DNA of 64,000 nt, from the NCBI GenBank assembly GCA_029961745.1, contig CP124680.1, positions 5,332,001 through 5,396,000 of the forward strand, given 5' to 3'. This stretch comes from Nocardioides sp. L-11A. Its GTDB lineage: Bacteria > Actinomycetota > Actinomycetes > Propionibacteriales > Nocardioidaceae. A program made the translations under genes and the position numbers. Shown in pieces: positions 46,888 to 55,869 of this stretch. The notes beneath the pieces were generated by a model that worked only from the letters and a program-made list of their open reading frames with translations, did not search any database and was not told where the DNA came from. Position 1 is the stretch's first letter. Each line of letters begins with the position of its first letter.

Positions 46888-48698
46888 CGAGGATGCTCCT
46901 TCGCGCGTTGAACGAATACGGCGGAGCCGGCGGGCGCACGCCGGCGGGCTATGCGATGAAGACCCTCGGCTTCGTCCTCCAGATCGACTCGGACGGCGAG
47001 GGCTGCCAGTTGCACTCGCGCTACGAGCGCCTCGAGACGCCTGACGGAAAGTCACGGGCCGTGGCTGGATCCGCCCTGATCCCGAATGTCGTTCGGACGG
47101 TCAAGCCGGTGCCCATGCTCGGATGCGACAACGCGAGCTATGTGCTCGGTCGCCCCAAAGCTGAGAAGGATCCTGCCAAGCAGGAGAAGGAGGCCGCGAA
47201 GGCAGGCGTCAAGTGCGCGGCTTTCGACGCCCTGCTTCGGGAATACGCGGAAACGGCCGGTGACGACGACGCGCTGGTCTTCCTCCGTTGGCGCGGCAAT
47301 GGCGAACCAGGGCTGGAGAGGGCGATTGCCGCTCTGGACTCATTCAGTATCGGCCGTCTGGATCTCGATCCGATCGCGATCCAAGTGGGCGCGTCATCGC
47401 AGATCCACTCGAAGCCGTCCGCTCAGAGTTTCTGGAGCGCGCGCGCAACATCGTCCAAATCCCGCGGCGAGCCACGCATCTGCCTCGTCTGCGGCCGGCT
47501 CAAGCCAGTCGTCGACACGCTTCCGCAATCCCTGACCGGGGCGCTCATCCCTGCCACGTCGACCTCCAACGTGGCCCTGGTGAGCGTCAACTTCCCGGCG
47601 GCTTCTCGCGGCGCAAGCGGCACTGGGCTCCGGTCGGCGCCGATCTGTGCGGACTGCGCGACCGGTGCCGTCTCGGCCTTCAACACGCTCGCCGCCTCGC
47701 CAGATCACCGCTGGGGCGGGCGGAACGAGGCACAGGCGACGATCTGGTGGACCGAGGATGGTTCGGTCGACTTCAATACCCTGGAAGCGCCAGAGCCTCG
47801 CGAGGTCGCCGCATTTCTCACGGCCCTCGACAGAGGGCACAGACCCATCGGCGAGTTCGAGGATGCAGACCACTTCTACGCCCTGACGTTCTCAGGCAAC
47901 GTGGCTCGGCTCGTGATCCGTCAGTGGATCGACCTCCCGTTGCTGGAAGCCCACCGGAACGTAGTCGCATGGTTCGACGACAGCGCCGGACCAGTGCCCG
48001 GCAGAGCCAATTTTGGCGTATCGGAGATGGCTAGGAGCTGCGGTGACTTCGTTCCCTCCGACGGCTTGTTCTCGGGCTTGCCAGAGGGCTCCCGTGAACT
48101 GCTGATCACGTGCGCGCTGACCGGGGCGAAGATCCCACGAAACCTGTTCACCCGGGCCATCGGTCGAGCGCGGGCGGAGACCCACTATCTGTCGCTCTCC
48201 GACGCGCGAGCTGTTGGCGTCGTACGGCGACGCATGCATGCCCGCTTCGCTCTGATCCGCCTCATCCTCAACCGCTCTCACCTGAAGGGGAAGCCATTGC
48301 CACCACATCTCGATGAGGACAGAAGCGAGCCGTCCTATCTCTCCGGGCGCCTCTTCGCCGTCCGGGAGTCGCTCCAGTACCAGGCATTGGGCGAAGTGAA
48401 CGCGTCGATCACCGACCGTTACTTCGAGCGGGCGTCAGCGAACCCGGCAAGTGTCGATCACGCGCTCTCAACCCTGGAACAACAGCACCTTCGTGCTCTC
48501 CGGAGGAAGGGACGACGTGACGCCGAGATCGCCTTCAGCAAGCGTGTCGACGATCTCCATGCCAGATGCGGGGCGGCTCCCGGTCGGCTGACGAGCGAGG
48601 AGCAGGCCCTCTGGATCGCCGGCTACTACCAGCAGCGTCAGGCGAACTTCCAGCGGGCGCAAGAGAACAAGCAGCAGACCACCTCCGAGGAGAACTGA
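46884..48698 (+). CDS. cas8c: Cas8c (Csd1), large subunit of type I-C Cascade
   Basis: 604 residues beginning MLLRALNEYGG and GYAMKTLGFVLQIDSDG in the Csd1 manner. Residues about 185-270 contain CLVCGRLKP and, about 55 residues later, CADC, a possible four-Cys zinc site inside the segment that normally reads 'CLVTG' in better-known Csd1 proteins. The C-terminal part has ALTGAKIPRNLFTRAIGRAR and LNRSHLKGKPLPPHLDE, close to the family C-terminus. It recognises the PAM and supports R-loop formation. In many I-C systems an internal start also yields Cas11; none can be named here with certainty, though a Met-bearing C-terminal helical region is present. Confidence 0.92.
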   Translation: MTRMLLRALNEYGGAGGRTPAGYAMKTLGFVLQIDSDGEGCQLHSRYERLETPDGKSRAVAGSALIPNVVRTVKPVPMLGCDNASYVLGRPKAEKDPAKQEKEAAKAGVKCAAFDALLREYAETAGDDDALVFLRWRGNGEPGLERAIAALDSFSIGRLDLDPIAIQVGASSQIHSKPSAQSFWSARATSSKSRGEPRICLVCGRLKPVVDTLPQSLTGALIPATSTSNVALVSVNFPAASRGASGTGLRSAPICADCATGAVSAFNTLAASPDHRWGGRNEAQATIWWTEDGSVDFNTLEAPEPREVAAFLTALDRGHRPIGEFEDADHFYALTFSGNVARLVIRQWIDLPLLEAHRNVVAWFDDSAGPVPGRANFGVSEMARSCGDFVPSDGLFSGLPEGSRELLITCALTGAKIPRNLFTRAIGRARAETHYLSLSDARAVGVVRRRMHARFALIRLILNRSHLKGKPLPPHLDEDRSEPSYLSGRLFAVRESLQYQALGEVNASITDRYFERASANPASVDHALSTLEQQHLRALRRKGRRDAEIAFSKRVDDLHARCGAAPGRLTSEEQALWIAGYYQQRQANFQRAQENKQQTTSEEN

Positions 48699-48699
48699 G

Positions 48700-49575
48700 A
48701 TGACTTCCCACACCGACCCCACCGTCAAGCACGATGCCCTGCTGTTGTTCGAGGCCGTCGACTCCAACCCGAACGGCGACCCTGACAACGCCGGCAAGCC
48801 CCGTACCGACCTCGACACGGGCCATGGGCTCGTGTCCGACGCAAGCCTGAAGCGGAAGGTGCGCGACGCCGTCCAGTTCCAAGTCGATCAGGGACTTCTC
48901 ACGCCGGCCGATCGGTACCAGATCTTCATCCGCCGCGGTGTCTCGCTCAACGAACAACTGGAGGCCGCCTACGAAGCGCTGGGGCAAGACAAGGGCAAGC
49001 CCAAGGCAGCGTCGGTCGCCAAGGGCGCGGCGTACATGATCGCGAACTACTACGACGTGCGGATGTTCGGTGCCGTCATGAGCACAGGCCACGCGTCCGC
49101 GGGCAAGGTGACCGGTCCCGTCACTGTTGGCCTTGCCCGCTCACTCGATCCCGTGCTGCCTATCGATCTCGGCATCACCCGCACGGCGTCGACCAAGGAG
49201 GCGGACAAGGACAACGCCTCCCAGATGGGCAACAAGTCCGTCATCCCCTACGGGCTCTACGTCTGTCGGATCCACTACCAGCCCACCAAGGACAACCAGG
49301 TGACCCCGGAGGACTTGGAGGTCCTCTGGTCCACGCTCTCCACCATGTTCGAAGTCACCCGGAGCGCTGCGCGGCCGGACGTATCGGTACGCAACCTGTT
49401 CGTCTTCAGCCACTCGAATGCGCTGGGTGATGCTCCCGCGAGGAAGCTGCTGGACACCGTGAGCGTCACCAAGGTGACCGACGCCGAGGTGCCCACGTCG
49501 TCCAGCGACTACGTGATCGAGCCTCCCGCAGACGGAGCCCTGCCGAAGGGCATCTCCCTGGTGACCGTCGTGTAG
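48700..49575 (+). CDS. cas7c: Cas7 (Csd2), backbone subunit of type I-C Cascade
   Basis: 291 residues. FEAVDSNPNGDPDNAGKPRTD is the Csd2 signature, followed by GLVSDASLKRKVRDAV, AYMIANYYDVRMFGAVMSTG, VTGPVTVGLARSLDPVLPIDLGITR and KSVIPYGLYVCRIHYQP. Several copies of this RAMP protein coat the crRNA spacer. It starts two bases after the cas8c stop and is followed by cas4 after a 2-base gap, so it lies in one operon. Length is normal for the family. Confidence 0.95.
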   Translation: MTSHTDPTVKHDALLLFEAVDSNPNGDPDNAGKPRTDLDTGHGLVSDASLKRKVRDAVQFQVDQGLLTPADRYQIFIRRGVSLNEQLEAAYEALGQDKGKPKAASVAKGAAYMIANYYDVRMFGAVMSTGHASAGKVTGPVTVGLARSLDPVLPIDLGITRTASTKEADKDNASQMGNKSVIPYGLYVCRIHYQPTKDNQVTPEDLEVLWSTLSTMFEVTRSAARPDVSVRNLFVFSHSNALGDAPARKLLDTVSVTKVTDAEVPTSSSDYVIEPPADGALPKGISLVTVV

Positions 49576-49577
49576 CC

Positions 49578-50159
49578 GTGACCTCCAGCGAACCCGACAG
49601 TGGCTGGCTGCGCATCTCGGCGATCCAGCACTACGCGTACTGTCCGCGCCAGGCCTATCTGCTCTCCGACGGGGTGTGGGCTGACAATCACCTGACGGTC
49701 CAGGGAACGGCTGGGCACGAGCGAGTCGATGCCGGTGGAGCAGACCGAAGAAGAGGCGTCGTCGTGCATCATCGCGTGCCCTTGGTGAGTCATGAGCTGC
49801 GGCTCCACGGGATCGCCGATGCGGTCGAGCAGCATCGGGACGGTCGGCTTCTGCCGGTCGAGCACAAGCGAGGGCGGGGCGCCGGCGACCTCCTTCCTTC
49901 GTTGGCCCAAGTGGTGGCGCAGGCGATCTGCCTCGAGGAGATGCTGGACGTGGAGGTTCCCGAGGTGGCCCTCTACATCACCAAGGAGCGGAGGCGCGAC
50001 GTCTATCGCACCGAGGAGCACCGTTCGCGTGTTGTGTCGCTCGTCGAAGAGGCTCGTCTCCGACTTCAAGAGGAGATACCGCCCAACTTCGCCAGCCGAC
50101 TCTGCCAGTCGTGCAGCGTCCGGAACGCCTGCCAGCCACGTGGCGCGGAGTGGCGATGA
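49578..50159 (+). CDS. cas4: Cas4, CRISPR adaptation exonuclease
   Basis: 193 residues. RISAIQHYAYCPRQAYLLS gives the first iron-sulfur Cys (about residue 18); GIADAVEQH and LPVEHKRGRG supply the RecB-type Asp, Glu and Lys; the last Cys group is LCQSCSVRNACQP near the C-terminus. The Fe-S cluster and nuclease motifs are intact. Cas4 trims and selects PAM-correct prespacers with Cas1-Cas2. GTG 49578 is used. It overlaps cas1 by four bases (ATGA). Confidence 0.94.
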   Translation: MTSSEPDSGWLRISAIQHYAYCPRQAYLLSDGVWADNHLTVQGTAGHERVDAGGADRRRGVVVHHRVPLVSHELRLHGIADAVEQHRDGRLLPVEHKRGRGAGDLLPSLAQVVAQAICLEEMLDVEVPEVALYITKERRRDVYRTEEHRSRVVSLVEEARLRLQEEIPPNFASRLCQSCSVRNACQPRGAEWR

Positions 50160-51172
50160 CGTCGTACTTCCTCAGAACGCTCTTCGTCCACACCGCCGGG
50201 ACACGCCTGGTGCTCGACGGCGACGCTGTCCGCGCGCTGCGTGATGAGGCCCCGCCACGACGTCTTCCGCTCAACGCCATCGACTCCATTGCGGTACTCA
50301 GCGGCATCGACGTCTCAACGCCCCTCTTGACAAGATGTGCGGAGGATGGCCGGACAATCGCAATCCTGAGTCGCTACGGGAAGCCACGGGCGATCATCGA
50401 GGGACCGACCAGTGGGCGCGGGCGCCTTCGACGCCTGCAGTATGAGTCCCACTTCGACACGAGCCGTCGCGATGCCCTGGCGCGGTCGATCGTCGCGGGA
50501 AAGATCCGACAGATGGCATGGGCGCTCAAACAGTGGGCTCGTGACGCCGAGGCAACCGCCGCGACTCAGCTGCAACAGGCGGCCGCCGCACTGCAACAAG
50601 ACCACGCATCCCTAGCAGACATCGGGAGGCTCCAAGCGCTCGGGGTGGAAGGTGCCGCGTCCCGGCGCTATTTCGAGTGCTTCCCTGTGGCGCTGAAGGT
50701 CGGGGACTTCCCGGGTCGCCAACGTCGCCCGCCTCCCGACCCGGTCAACGCCGTACTGTCGTTTCTCTACTCCATGACTCGCCTGGCGGTCCACGGCGCG
50801 ACTCATGCGGCGGGGCTCGATCCGTACTGCGGATTCCTTCATGGCGATCGTGACGGCCAGCCATCACTCGTACTCGACCTGATGGAGGAGTTTCGGCCGG
50901 AGGCAGATCGTCTCACCGTCTCGTTGTTCAACCGGAGACAGCCACGCGATGAACACTTCGAGACGTCCCTCACCGGCGCTGTGTCGCTGACGGACGTCGG
51001 CCGCGAGATCGTCATGAATGCTTGGCATCAGCATCGAAAGCAAGAGACACGGCTCCGATCAGCACAGATGCTCGTGCCCAACGCGGCAATCCCTATCCTG
51101 CAGGCCAACCTTCTGGCAAACAGCCTCCGCAGCAGGAGCTCCTACACAGCACACGAGTTGGTCGTCCGATGA
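50156..51172 (+). CDS. cas1: Cas1, CRISPR integrase
   Basis: 338 residues in the type I-C Cas1 pattern: FVHTAGTRLVLDGDAVRALR and LPLNAIDSIAVLSGIDVS in the beta domain, then the alpha domain with the metal ligands Glu in GVEGAASRRYFECF (about 165), His in CGFLHGDRDGQ (about 228) and Asp in LVLDLMEEFRP (about 240). It inserts new spacers at the leader end with Cas2. All catalytic residues are present, so adaptation should be possible. The ATG overlaps the cas4 stop and its own stop overlaps cas2 (ATGA). Confidence 0.96.
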   Translation: MTSYFLRTLFVHTAGTRLVLDGDAVRALRDEAPPRRLPLNAIDSIAVLSGIDVSTPLLTRCAEDGRTIAILSRYGKPRAIIEGPTSGRGRLRRLQYESHFDTSRRDALARSIVAGKIRQMAWALKQWARDAEATAATQLQQAAAALQQDHASLADIGRLQALGVEGAASRRYFECFPVALKVGDFPGRQRRPPPDPVNAVLSFLYSMTRLAVHGATHAAGLDPYCGFLHGDRDGQPSLVLDLMEEFRPEADRLTVSLFNRRQPRDEHFETSLTGAVSLTDVGREIVMNAWHQHRKQETRLRSAQMLVPNAAIPILQANLLANSLRSRSSYTAHELVVR

Positions 51173-51459
51173 ACCTTGTCGTCACCTACGACGTTTCGAC
51201 CTTGACCGTAGCAGGCAAGCGCCGGCTGCGGCGAGTCGCGAAGATCTGCGAAGGCTACGGCCAACGTGTTCAGTACTCGGTGTTCGAGGTAACCTGCTCG
51301 AAGTCCGATCTCGCGAAGCTCCTCCACAAGCTCGAAGAGGTGATCGAGTCTAAGGAGGACAGCCTTCGGCTGTACCCGATCCACTCCGAGGACTTCAATG
51401 CGGTGATCCGCTTGGGCGAATCGCAGAACCTCCCGCACGATCAAGCATGGACGCTCTGA
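51169..51459 (+). CDS. cas2: Cas2, CRISPR integration partner
   Basis: 96 residues, full length. NLVVTYDVSTLTVAGKRRLRRVAKIC carries the conserved Asp after the first strand, and YGQRVQYSVFEVTCSKSDLAKL and RLYPIH complete the ferredoxin-like fold. It dimerises and bridges two Cas1 dimers. It is the last cas gene; the leader and array start 124 bases later. Confidence 0.95.
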   Translation: MNLVVTYDVSTLTVAGKRRLRRVAKICEGYGQRVQYSVFEVTCSKSDLAKLLHKLEEVIESKEDSLRLYPIHSEDFNAVIRLGESQNLPHDQAWTL

Positions 51460-51582
51460 GAATCGCTGGCGATGCCGCCCTTACCGTGGCCTGCCCACCC
51501 CGTGGATCACAGGAGTTTCATTCCGTCACAGTTGGATGCATCGGTAGCCTCGTCCCGAGCCCGGTTGTGCAGGTCAGATGGG
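51460..51582 (+). promoter_or_regulatory. CRISPR leader
   Basis: 123 bases between the cas2 stop and the first perfect repeat. The side is assigned because the opposite end of the array carries a degenerate terminal repeat and the variant repeats. It is somewhat less GC-rich than the array. No clear -35/-10 pair stands out to me. Confidence 0.7.
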
Positions 51583-54240
51583 GTGCACCTCGGCGGTAGG
51601 CCGAGGTGGGAATCTCAACCTCGCGGCGATCGGGGTGGTGCAGCTGCTGCCGGCGGGTGCACCTCGGCGGTAGGCCGAGGTGGGAATCTCAACATCCCCG
51701 TAGTTGCGCTTGTCGTGGCTGCGACGGGGTGCACCTCGGCGGTAGGCCGAGGTGGGAATCTCAACTACTCCATCACGTGCTCGTTCGAGGTGGCCTGATG
51801 CCGTGCACCTCGGCGGTAGGCCGAGGTGGGAATCTCAACGTGACAGAGGGTGCTTCTCCTCTGGGCCACGGTGAGGGTGCACCTCGGCGGTAGGCCGAGG
51901 TGGGAATCTCAACCACGGCCACGAGGTCAAGGTGTCCCGGTCGGACTGGGTGCACCTCGGCGGTAGGCCGAGGTGGGAATCTCAACAAGGTCGCTGACGG
52001 CCCCGAGGGCGACGACGCCCTCCGGTGCACCTCGGCGGTAGGCCGAGGTGGGAATCTCAACCGCCCCGACGGCGCCGCGGTCGGCAAGATCGACAGCCCG
52101 GTGCACCTCGGCGGTAGGCCGAGGTGGGAATCTCAACCAGTCGCCCACGAGGACGACAGCGGTCGCGCCGTGGTGCACCTCGGCGGTAGGCCGAGGTGGG
52201 AATCTCAACTCGCAGGCGGGCAGGGGTGCGTCGATCTCGACGTGGTGCACCTCGGCGGTAGGCCGAGGTGGGAATCTCAACCACGCCCCGACGAGCGGGA
52301 ACCCGAGATCGGTCCAGTGCACCTCGGCGGTAGGCCGAGGTGGGAATCTCAACACCAGCGCCGCGGTGCCCGCGATACCAGCGGTCGCGGTGCACCTCGG
52401 CGGTAGGCCGAGGTGGGAATCTCAACACGATCCGGGGGTCGTTCCTGCGGACGAAGTTCCGGCGGTGCACCTCGGCGGTAGGCCGAGGTGGGAATCTCAA
52501 CTGCGCCTGCCCCCGCCACTCGCGGGCGAGGCTGTCGTGCACCTCGGCGGTAGGCCGAGGTGGGAATCTCAACCTGCTGGCCCGGATCGCCGAGGATGAG
52601 CGGCTGGCGTGCACCTCGGCGGTAGGCCGAGGTGGGAATCTCAACCCTGCCCGGACCGTTGCAGGGGACCACCAGCGGGCTCGTGCACCTCGGCGGTAGG
52701 CCGAGGTGGGAATCTCAACACCTGCTGGCGCTGTGCCGAAGCCGGCCGACCGCAGTGCACCTCGGCGGTAGGCCGAGGTGGGAATCTCAACTTCGTGGAC
52801 TTGAGGGTTGAGGGGGTGAACCCGAGTGCACCTCGGCGGTAGGCCGAGGTGGGAATCTCAACACCTGCTGGCGCTGTGCCGAAGCCGGCCGACCGCAGTG
52901 CACCTCGGCGGTAGGCCGAGGTGGGAATCTCAACGTCGACCACCCCGCCGTCGAGGTGCAGGCATCGATCGTGCACCTCGGCGGTAGGCCGAGGTGGGAA
53001 TCTCAACCTGCCCGCCAGGTCCCCGGCCGCGGTGACCGTGGCGGTGCACCTCGGCGGTAGGCCGAGGTGGGAATCTCAACTCGTCGCCCTCGGTCTCGAT
53101 CTCGAACCAGACCGGTGCACCTCGGCGGTAGGCCGAGGTGGGAATCTCAACTCCTTCGTGGTGGGTGCGGTGCGGTAGCGGTCGGGGCGTGCACCTCGGC
53201 GGTAGGCCGAGGTGGGAATCTCAACCTCTGGTTGGCGTTGAGCACGACGTCGCGCGCCTTGGTGCACCTCGGCGGTAGGCCGAGGTGGGAATCTCAACTT
53301 CATCCAGCGGGCGATCGGGAAGGCTCTCCTGCGTGCACCTCGGCGGTAGGCCGAGGTGGGAATCTCAACATTCCCGTACGCCGGACTGCCGGCCCGACCT
53401 CGCCGTGTGCACCTCGGCGGTAGGCCGAGGTGGGAATCTCAACTTCGGCTACTGGGCGATCGAGGAGCACCACACCCGCGGGTGCACCTCGGCGGTAGGC
53501 CGAGGTGGGAATCTCAACTTCACCGTCACCACGACCTCGCTCGTGTCGCAGTCGTGCACCTCGGCGGTAGGCCGAGGTGGGAATCTCAACATCGCCACCG
53601 AGCGCAACGAGTTCGCCAAGTGCAAGAGTGCACCTCGGCGGTAGGCCGAGGTGGGAATCTCAACTCGCGAACCTGCGCGAGCGTGGTCGCGGTGTCGCTG
53701 CTGTGCACCTCGGCGGTAGGCCGACGTGGGAATCTCAACGAGTGGATCAACTCCGCCGGCGCGGTGATCTCGTGTGCACCTCGGCGGTAGGCCGAGGTGG
53801 GAATCTCAACTGGTGGTGACCCAACGCCACGACCAGGAGGAAGCACCGTGCACCTTGGCGGTAGGCCGAGGTGGGAATCTCAACGCCGCCGCCGCGGGAG
53901 CGTTCAAACTGGCGCAGGTGCACCTCGGCGGTAGGCCGAGGTGGGAATCTCAACTGGCCCGGGCGCGCGCTGGGCGGCGTACGCTCCCGGTGCACCTCGG
54001 CGGTAGGCCGAGGTGGGAATCTCAACATCGGCTGGTCGATGCGGGCCCGACGTAGGCGTCGTGCACCTCGGCGGTAGGCCGAGGTGGGAATCTCAACATC
54101 AAGCGGATCGCGCCGGGGAAGATCCAGAAGTCCTGTGCACCTCGGCGGTAGGCCGAGGTGGGAATCTCAACTTGGTCATGAGCAGGTTGTCCGGGGCGAC
54201 GCTGGTGCACCGCGGTGGTAGGCCGAGGTGGGAATGTCCC
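51583..54240 (+). CRISPR. CRISPR array: 37 repeats of 37 nt, 36 spacers of 33-39 nt
   Basis: Repeat units begin GTGCACCTCGGC and end GGAATCTCAAC. The structure is 3 nt, a 9-bp stem CACCTCGGC/GCCGAGGTG with loop GGTAG, then an 11-nt 3' tail GGAATCTCAAC, the length of the 5' crRNA handle made by Cas5 in type I-C. Starts are at 51583, 51657, 51729, 51803 and so on to 54135; the last copy (54205-54240) has two substitutions and a diverged end, marking the leader-distal side. Repeats at 53703 (one G to C in the stem) and 53848 (one C to T, giving a wobble pair) are single-base variants. The spacers after repeats 16 and 18 are identical. ORFs predicted across this region are artefacts of the repeat. 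Confidence 0.99.
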
Positions 54241-54345
54241 GGCAGTCGGTCCCCGCGTCGTGCCCGACGAGATGGTCGGGAATCGCCGCATCAGCGACCC
54301 ATCCGTCAGGTGCGCCGTACGGGGCCGATCGGCCATGCTGGGGAG

Positions 54346-55374
54346 GTGCCCCTGCTCGACTCCGCCCTCCCCCTCGCCGCGGCGCCCATGGCCGGCGGCC
54401 CCTCCACCCTCGGCCTCGCCACGGCGGTGAGCGAGGCGGGCGGATTCGCCTTCCTGCCGGGGGGCTATCTCTCCGCGGAGGCGTTCGCGGCCGACCTCAC
54501 GGCCGCACGCGCCACTGGCCAGGCGTTCGGGGTCAACCTGTTCGTGCCCCAGGCGGGCGCGATCGCGCCCGACGCCTATCGCGCGTATGCCGCCGAGATC
54601 CGCGCGGAGGCCGATGCGCTGGGCGCGGACCTGGCGGCAGAGCCGCGGCACGACGACGACGCCTGGCGGGCGAAGGTCGACCTGCTCCTGGCCGAGCCGG
54701 TGCCGGTCGTCTCCCTGACCTTCGGCCTGCCCCGCCAGGGCGACATCGCGGCGCTGCGGACGGCGGGCTCGCGGGTGCTGGCGACGGTGACCACGCCCGA
54801 CGAGGCACGCGCCGCCGAGGAGGCCGGCGTTGACGGGCTGGTCGTCCAGGGGCCGGCGGCGGGCGGCCACAGCGGCACCTTCGACCCGCACCGCCCGGTG
54901 CCCGCCGCCGCGAGCGCTGCCGACACCGCGGACGTCGTGCGGGCCGTGGCGGCGGTGACCCGACTGCCGCTCGTCGCCGCCGGCGGGGTCGACGGACCGG
55001 GCGCCGTACCCCTGCTGCTGGCTGCGGGCGCCGAGGCCGTCGCCGTCGGCACCCTCCTGCTCCGCGCCACCGAGGCGGGCACCAGCGCCACCCACCGCGA
55101 CGCGCTCGCGGATCCCGGGTTCACGACGACCGTGGTCACCCACTGCTTCACCGGACGGCCCGCCCGGGCGCTACGCAACGGGTTCGTCGAGCGGCACCAC
55201 GCCGCGGCGCCGTACGGCTATCCGGAGCTGCACCACCTCACCCGCGACCTGCGCCGCGCCGCCGCCCGCGCGGGCGACCCGCACCGGCTGCACCTGTGGG
55301 CCGGCACGGGTTGGCGCGGCGCGCAGGCGCGGCCGGCGGGCGAGATCGTGCGGGAGCTGGTCGCGGGTCTCTGA
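54346..55374 (+). CDS. Nitronate monooxygenase/2-nitropropane dioxygenase-like flavoprotein
   Basis: 342 residues, a TIM-barrel FMN enzyme. Key parts are PLAAAPMAGGPSTLGLATAV (N-terminal FMN-binding strand), GQAFGVNLFVP, VVSLTFGLP, VDGLVVQGPAAGGHSGTF and LPLVAAGGVDGPGAVPLLLAAG (phosphate-binding). Family members oxidise propionate-3-nitronate or reduce quinones/enoyl substrates; the catalytic His is present in the AGGHSG motif. GTG 54346 is chosen because CATGCT lies 7 bases before it; the reading frame upstream runs back through the CRISPR array and is not coding. It is not part of the CRISPR operon. Confidence 0.87.
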   Translation: MPLLDSALPLAAAPMAGGPSTLGLATAVSEAGGFAFLPGGYLSAEAFAADLTAARATGQAFGVNLFVPQAGAIAPDAYRAYAAEIRAEADALGADLAAEPRHDDDAWRAKVDLLLAEPVPVVSLTFGLPRQGDIAALRTAGSRVLATVTTPDEARAAEEAGVDGLVVQGPAAGGHSGTFDPHRPVPAAASAADTADVVRAVAAVTRLPLVAAGGVDGPGAVPLLLAAGAEAVAVGTLLLRATEAGTSATHRDALADPGFTTTVVTHCFTGRPARALRNGFVERHHAAAPYGYPELHHLTRDLRRAAARAGDPHRLHLWAGTGWRGAQARPAGEIVRELVAGL

Positions 55375-55383
55375 GCCGGGCGC

Positions 55384-55794
55384 TCAGCCGCCGGCCAGCA
55401 CGACCCGGGTCCGCCGCAGGACCTCGTCGAGGACCCGACCGGCGGCGGCGACATCCGCCTCGTCGAGGCCCTTCCAGACCGGGGCGGTGGTCGCGGCGAT
55501 CTCGTCCTGGACGGCGGCGACGAGCTCACGACCGCGGGGCGTGGGCCGACCGGCGGCGACCAGGCCGGCGGCCACGAGAGTGTCGACGAGGCCGGATGCA
55601 TCGGCGAACCGCGCACGGTCGGCCACCGCCGCGGCGAGAGCCGCGTCGTCCGCGAGGTCGCCGTCGAGCGCCTGGGCGAGCCGGAGCGCGACCCACTGGG
55701 GCTCGGTCAGCCGTCCGTCGAGGATGCGGAGGAGCAGGGCGGACAACGACTTCTCCGTCTGGCCGATGAGCTGGGGTCCGAAGCGGACGGGCAT
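55384..55794 (-). CDS. MarR-like winged-helix protein
   Basis: 136 residues: FGPQLIGQTEKSLSALLLRILDGRLTEPQWVALRLAQAL and GLVDTLVAAGLVAAGRPTPRGRELVAA fit a short MarR-type winged helix, ending in a helical dimerisation tail. It is divergent from a second MarR-type gene across about 75 bases that hold two similar operators. ATG 55794 is chosen. The target may be the paired promoter itself. Confidence 0.72.
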   Translation of the reverse strand: MPVRFGPQLIGQTEKSLSALLLRILDGRLTEPQWVALRLAQALDGDLADDAALAAAVADRARFADASGLVDTLVAAGLVAAGRPTPRGRELVAAVQDEIAATTAPVWKGLDEADVAAAGRVLDEVLRRTRVVLAGG

Positions 55795-55810
55795 GAGCAC
55801 TCCTTGATTC

Positions 55811-55850
55811 GTTGGTACGACCAACAATACCGGATCATTGGCCCTACCAA
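55811..55850. promoter_or_regulatory. Two TTGG-N5-CCAA operators between divergent MarR-type genes
   Basis: GTTGGTACGACCAAC (55811-55825) is a near-perfect dyad and TTGGCCCTACCAA (55838-55850) keeps the same TTGG-N5-CCAA core. Their centres are 26 bases apart. TAGACT (55858-55863), 6 bases before GTG 55870, is the likely -10 box, so a protein bound here would block or modulate both promoters. Confidence 0.65.
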
Positions 55851-55869
55851 CATTCCGTAGACTGCGCGG

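Noticed and set aside
46192..48698. A cas6 gene or a second effector module within the cas set
   Set aside because: Every ORF in the operon is assigned to cas3, cas5, cas8c, cas7, cas4, cas1 or cas2; type I-C does not use Cas6.
51590..54230. Many ORFs of 60-195 residues on both strands rich in LGGRPRWESQ or RFPPRPTAEVH units
   Set aside because: They are translations of the CRISPR repeat and spacers; the period equals repeat plus spacer and the frames drift with spacer length.
54013..54345. Upstream extension of the nitronate monooxygenase-like gene into the array
   Set aside because: Those codons are CRISPR repeat sequence; family similarity begins at GTG 54346.
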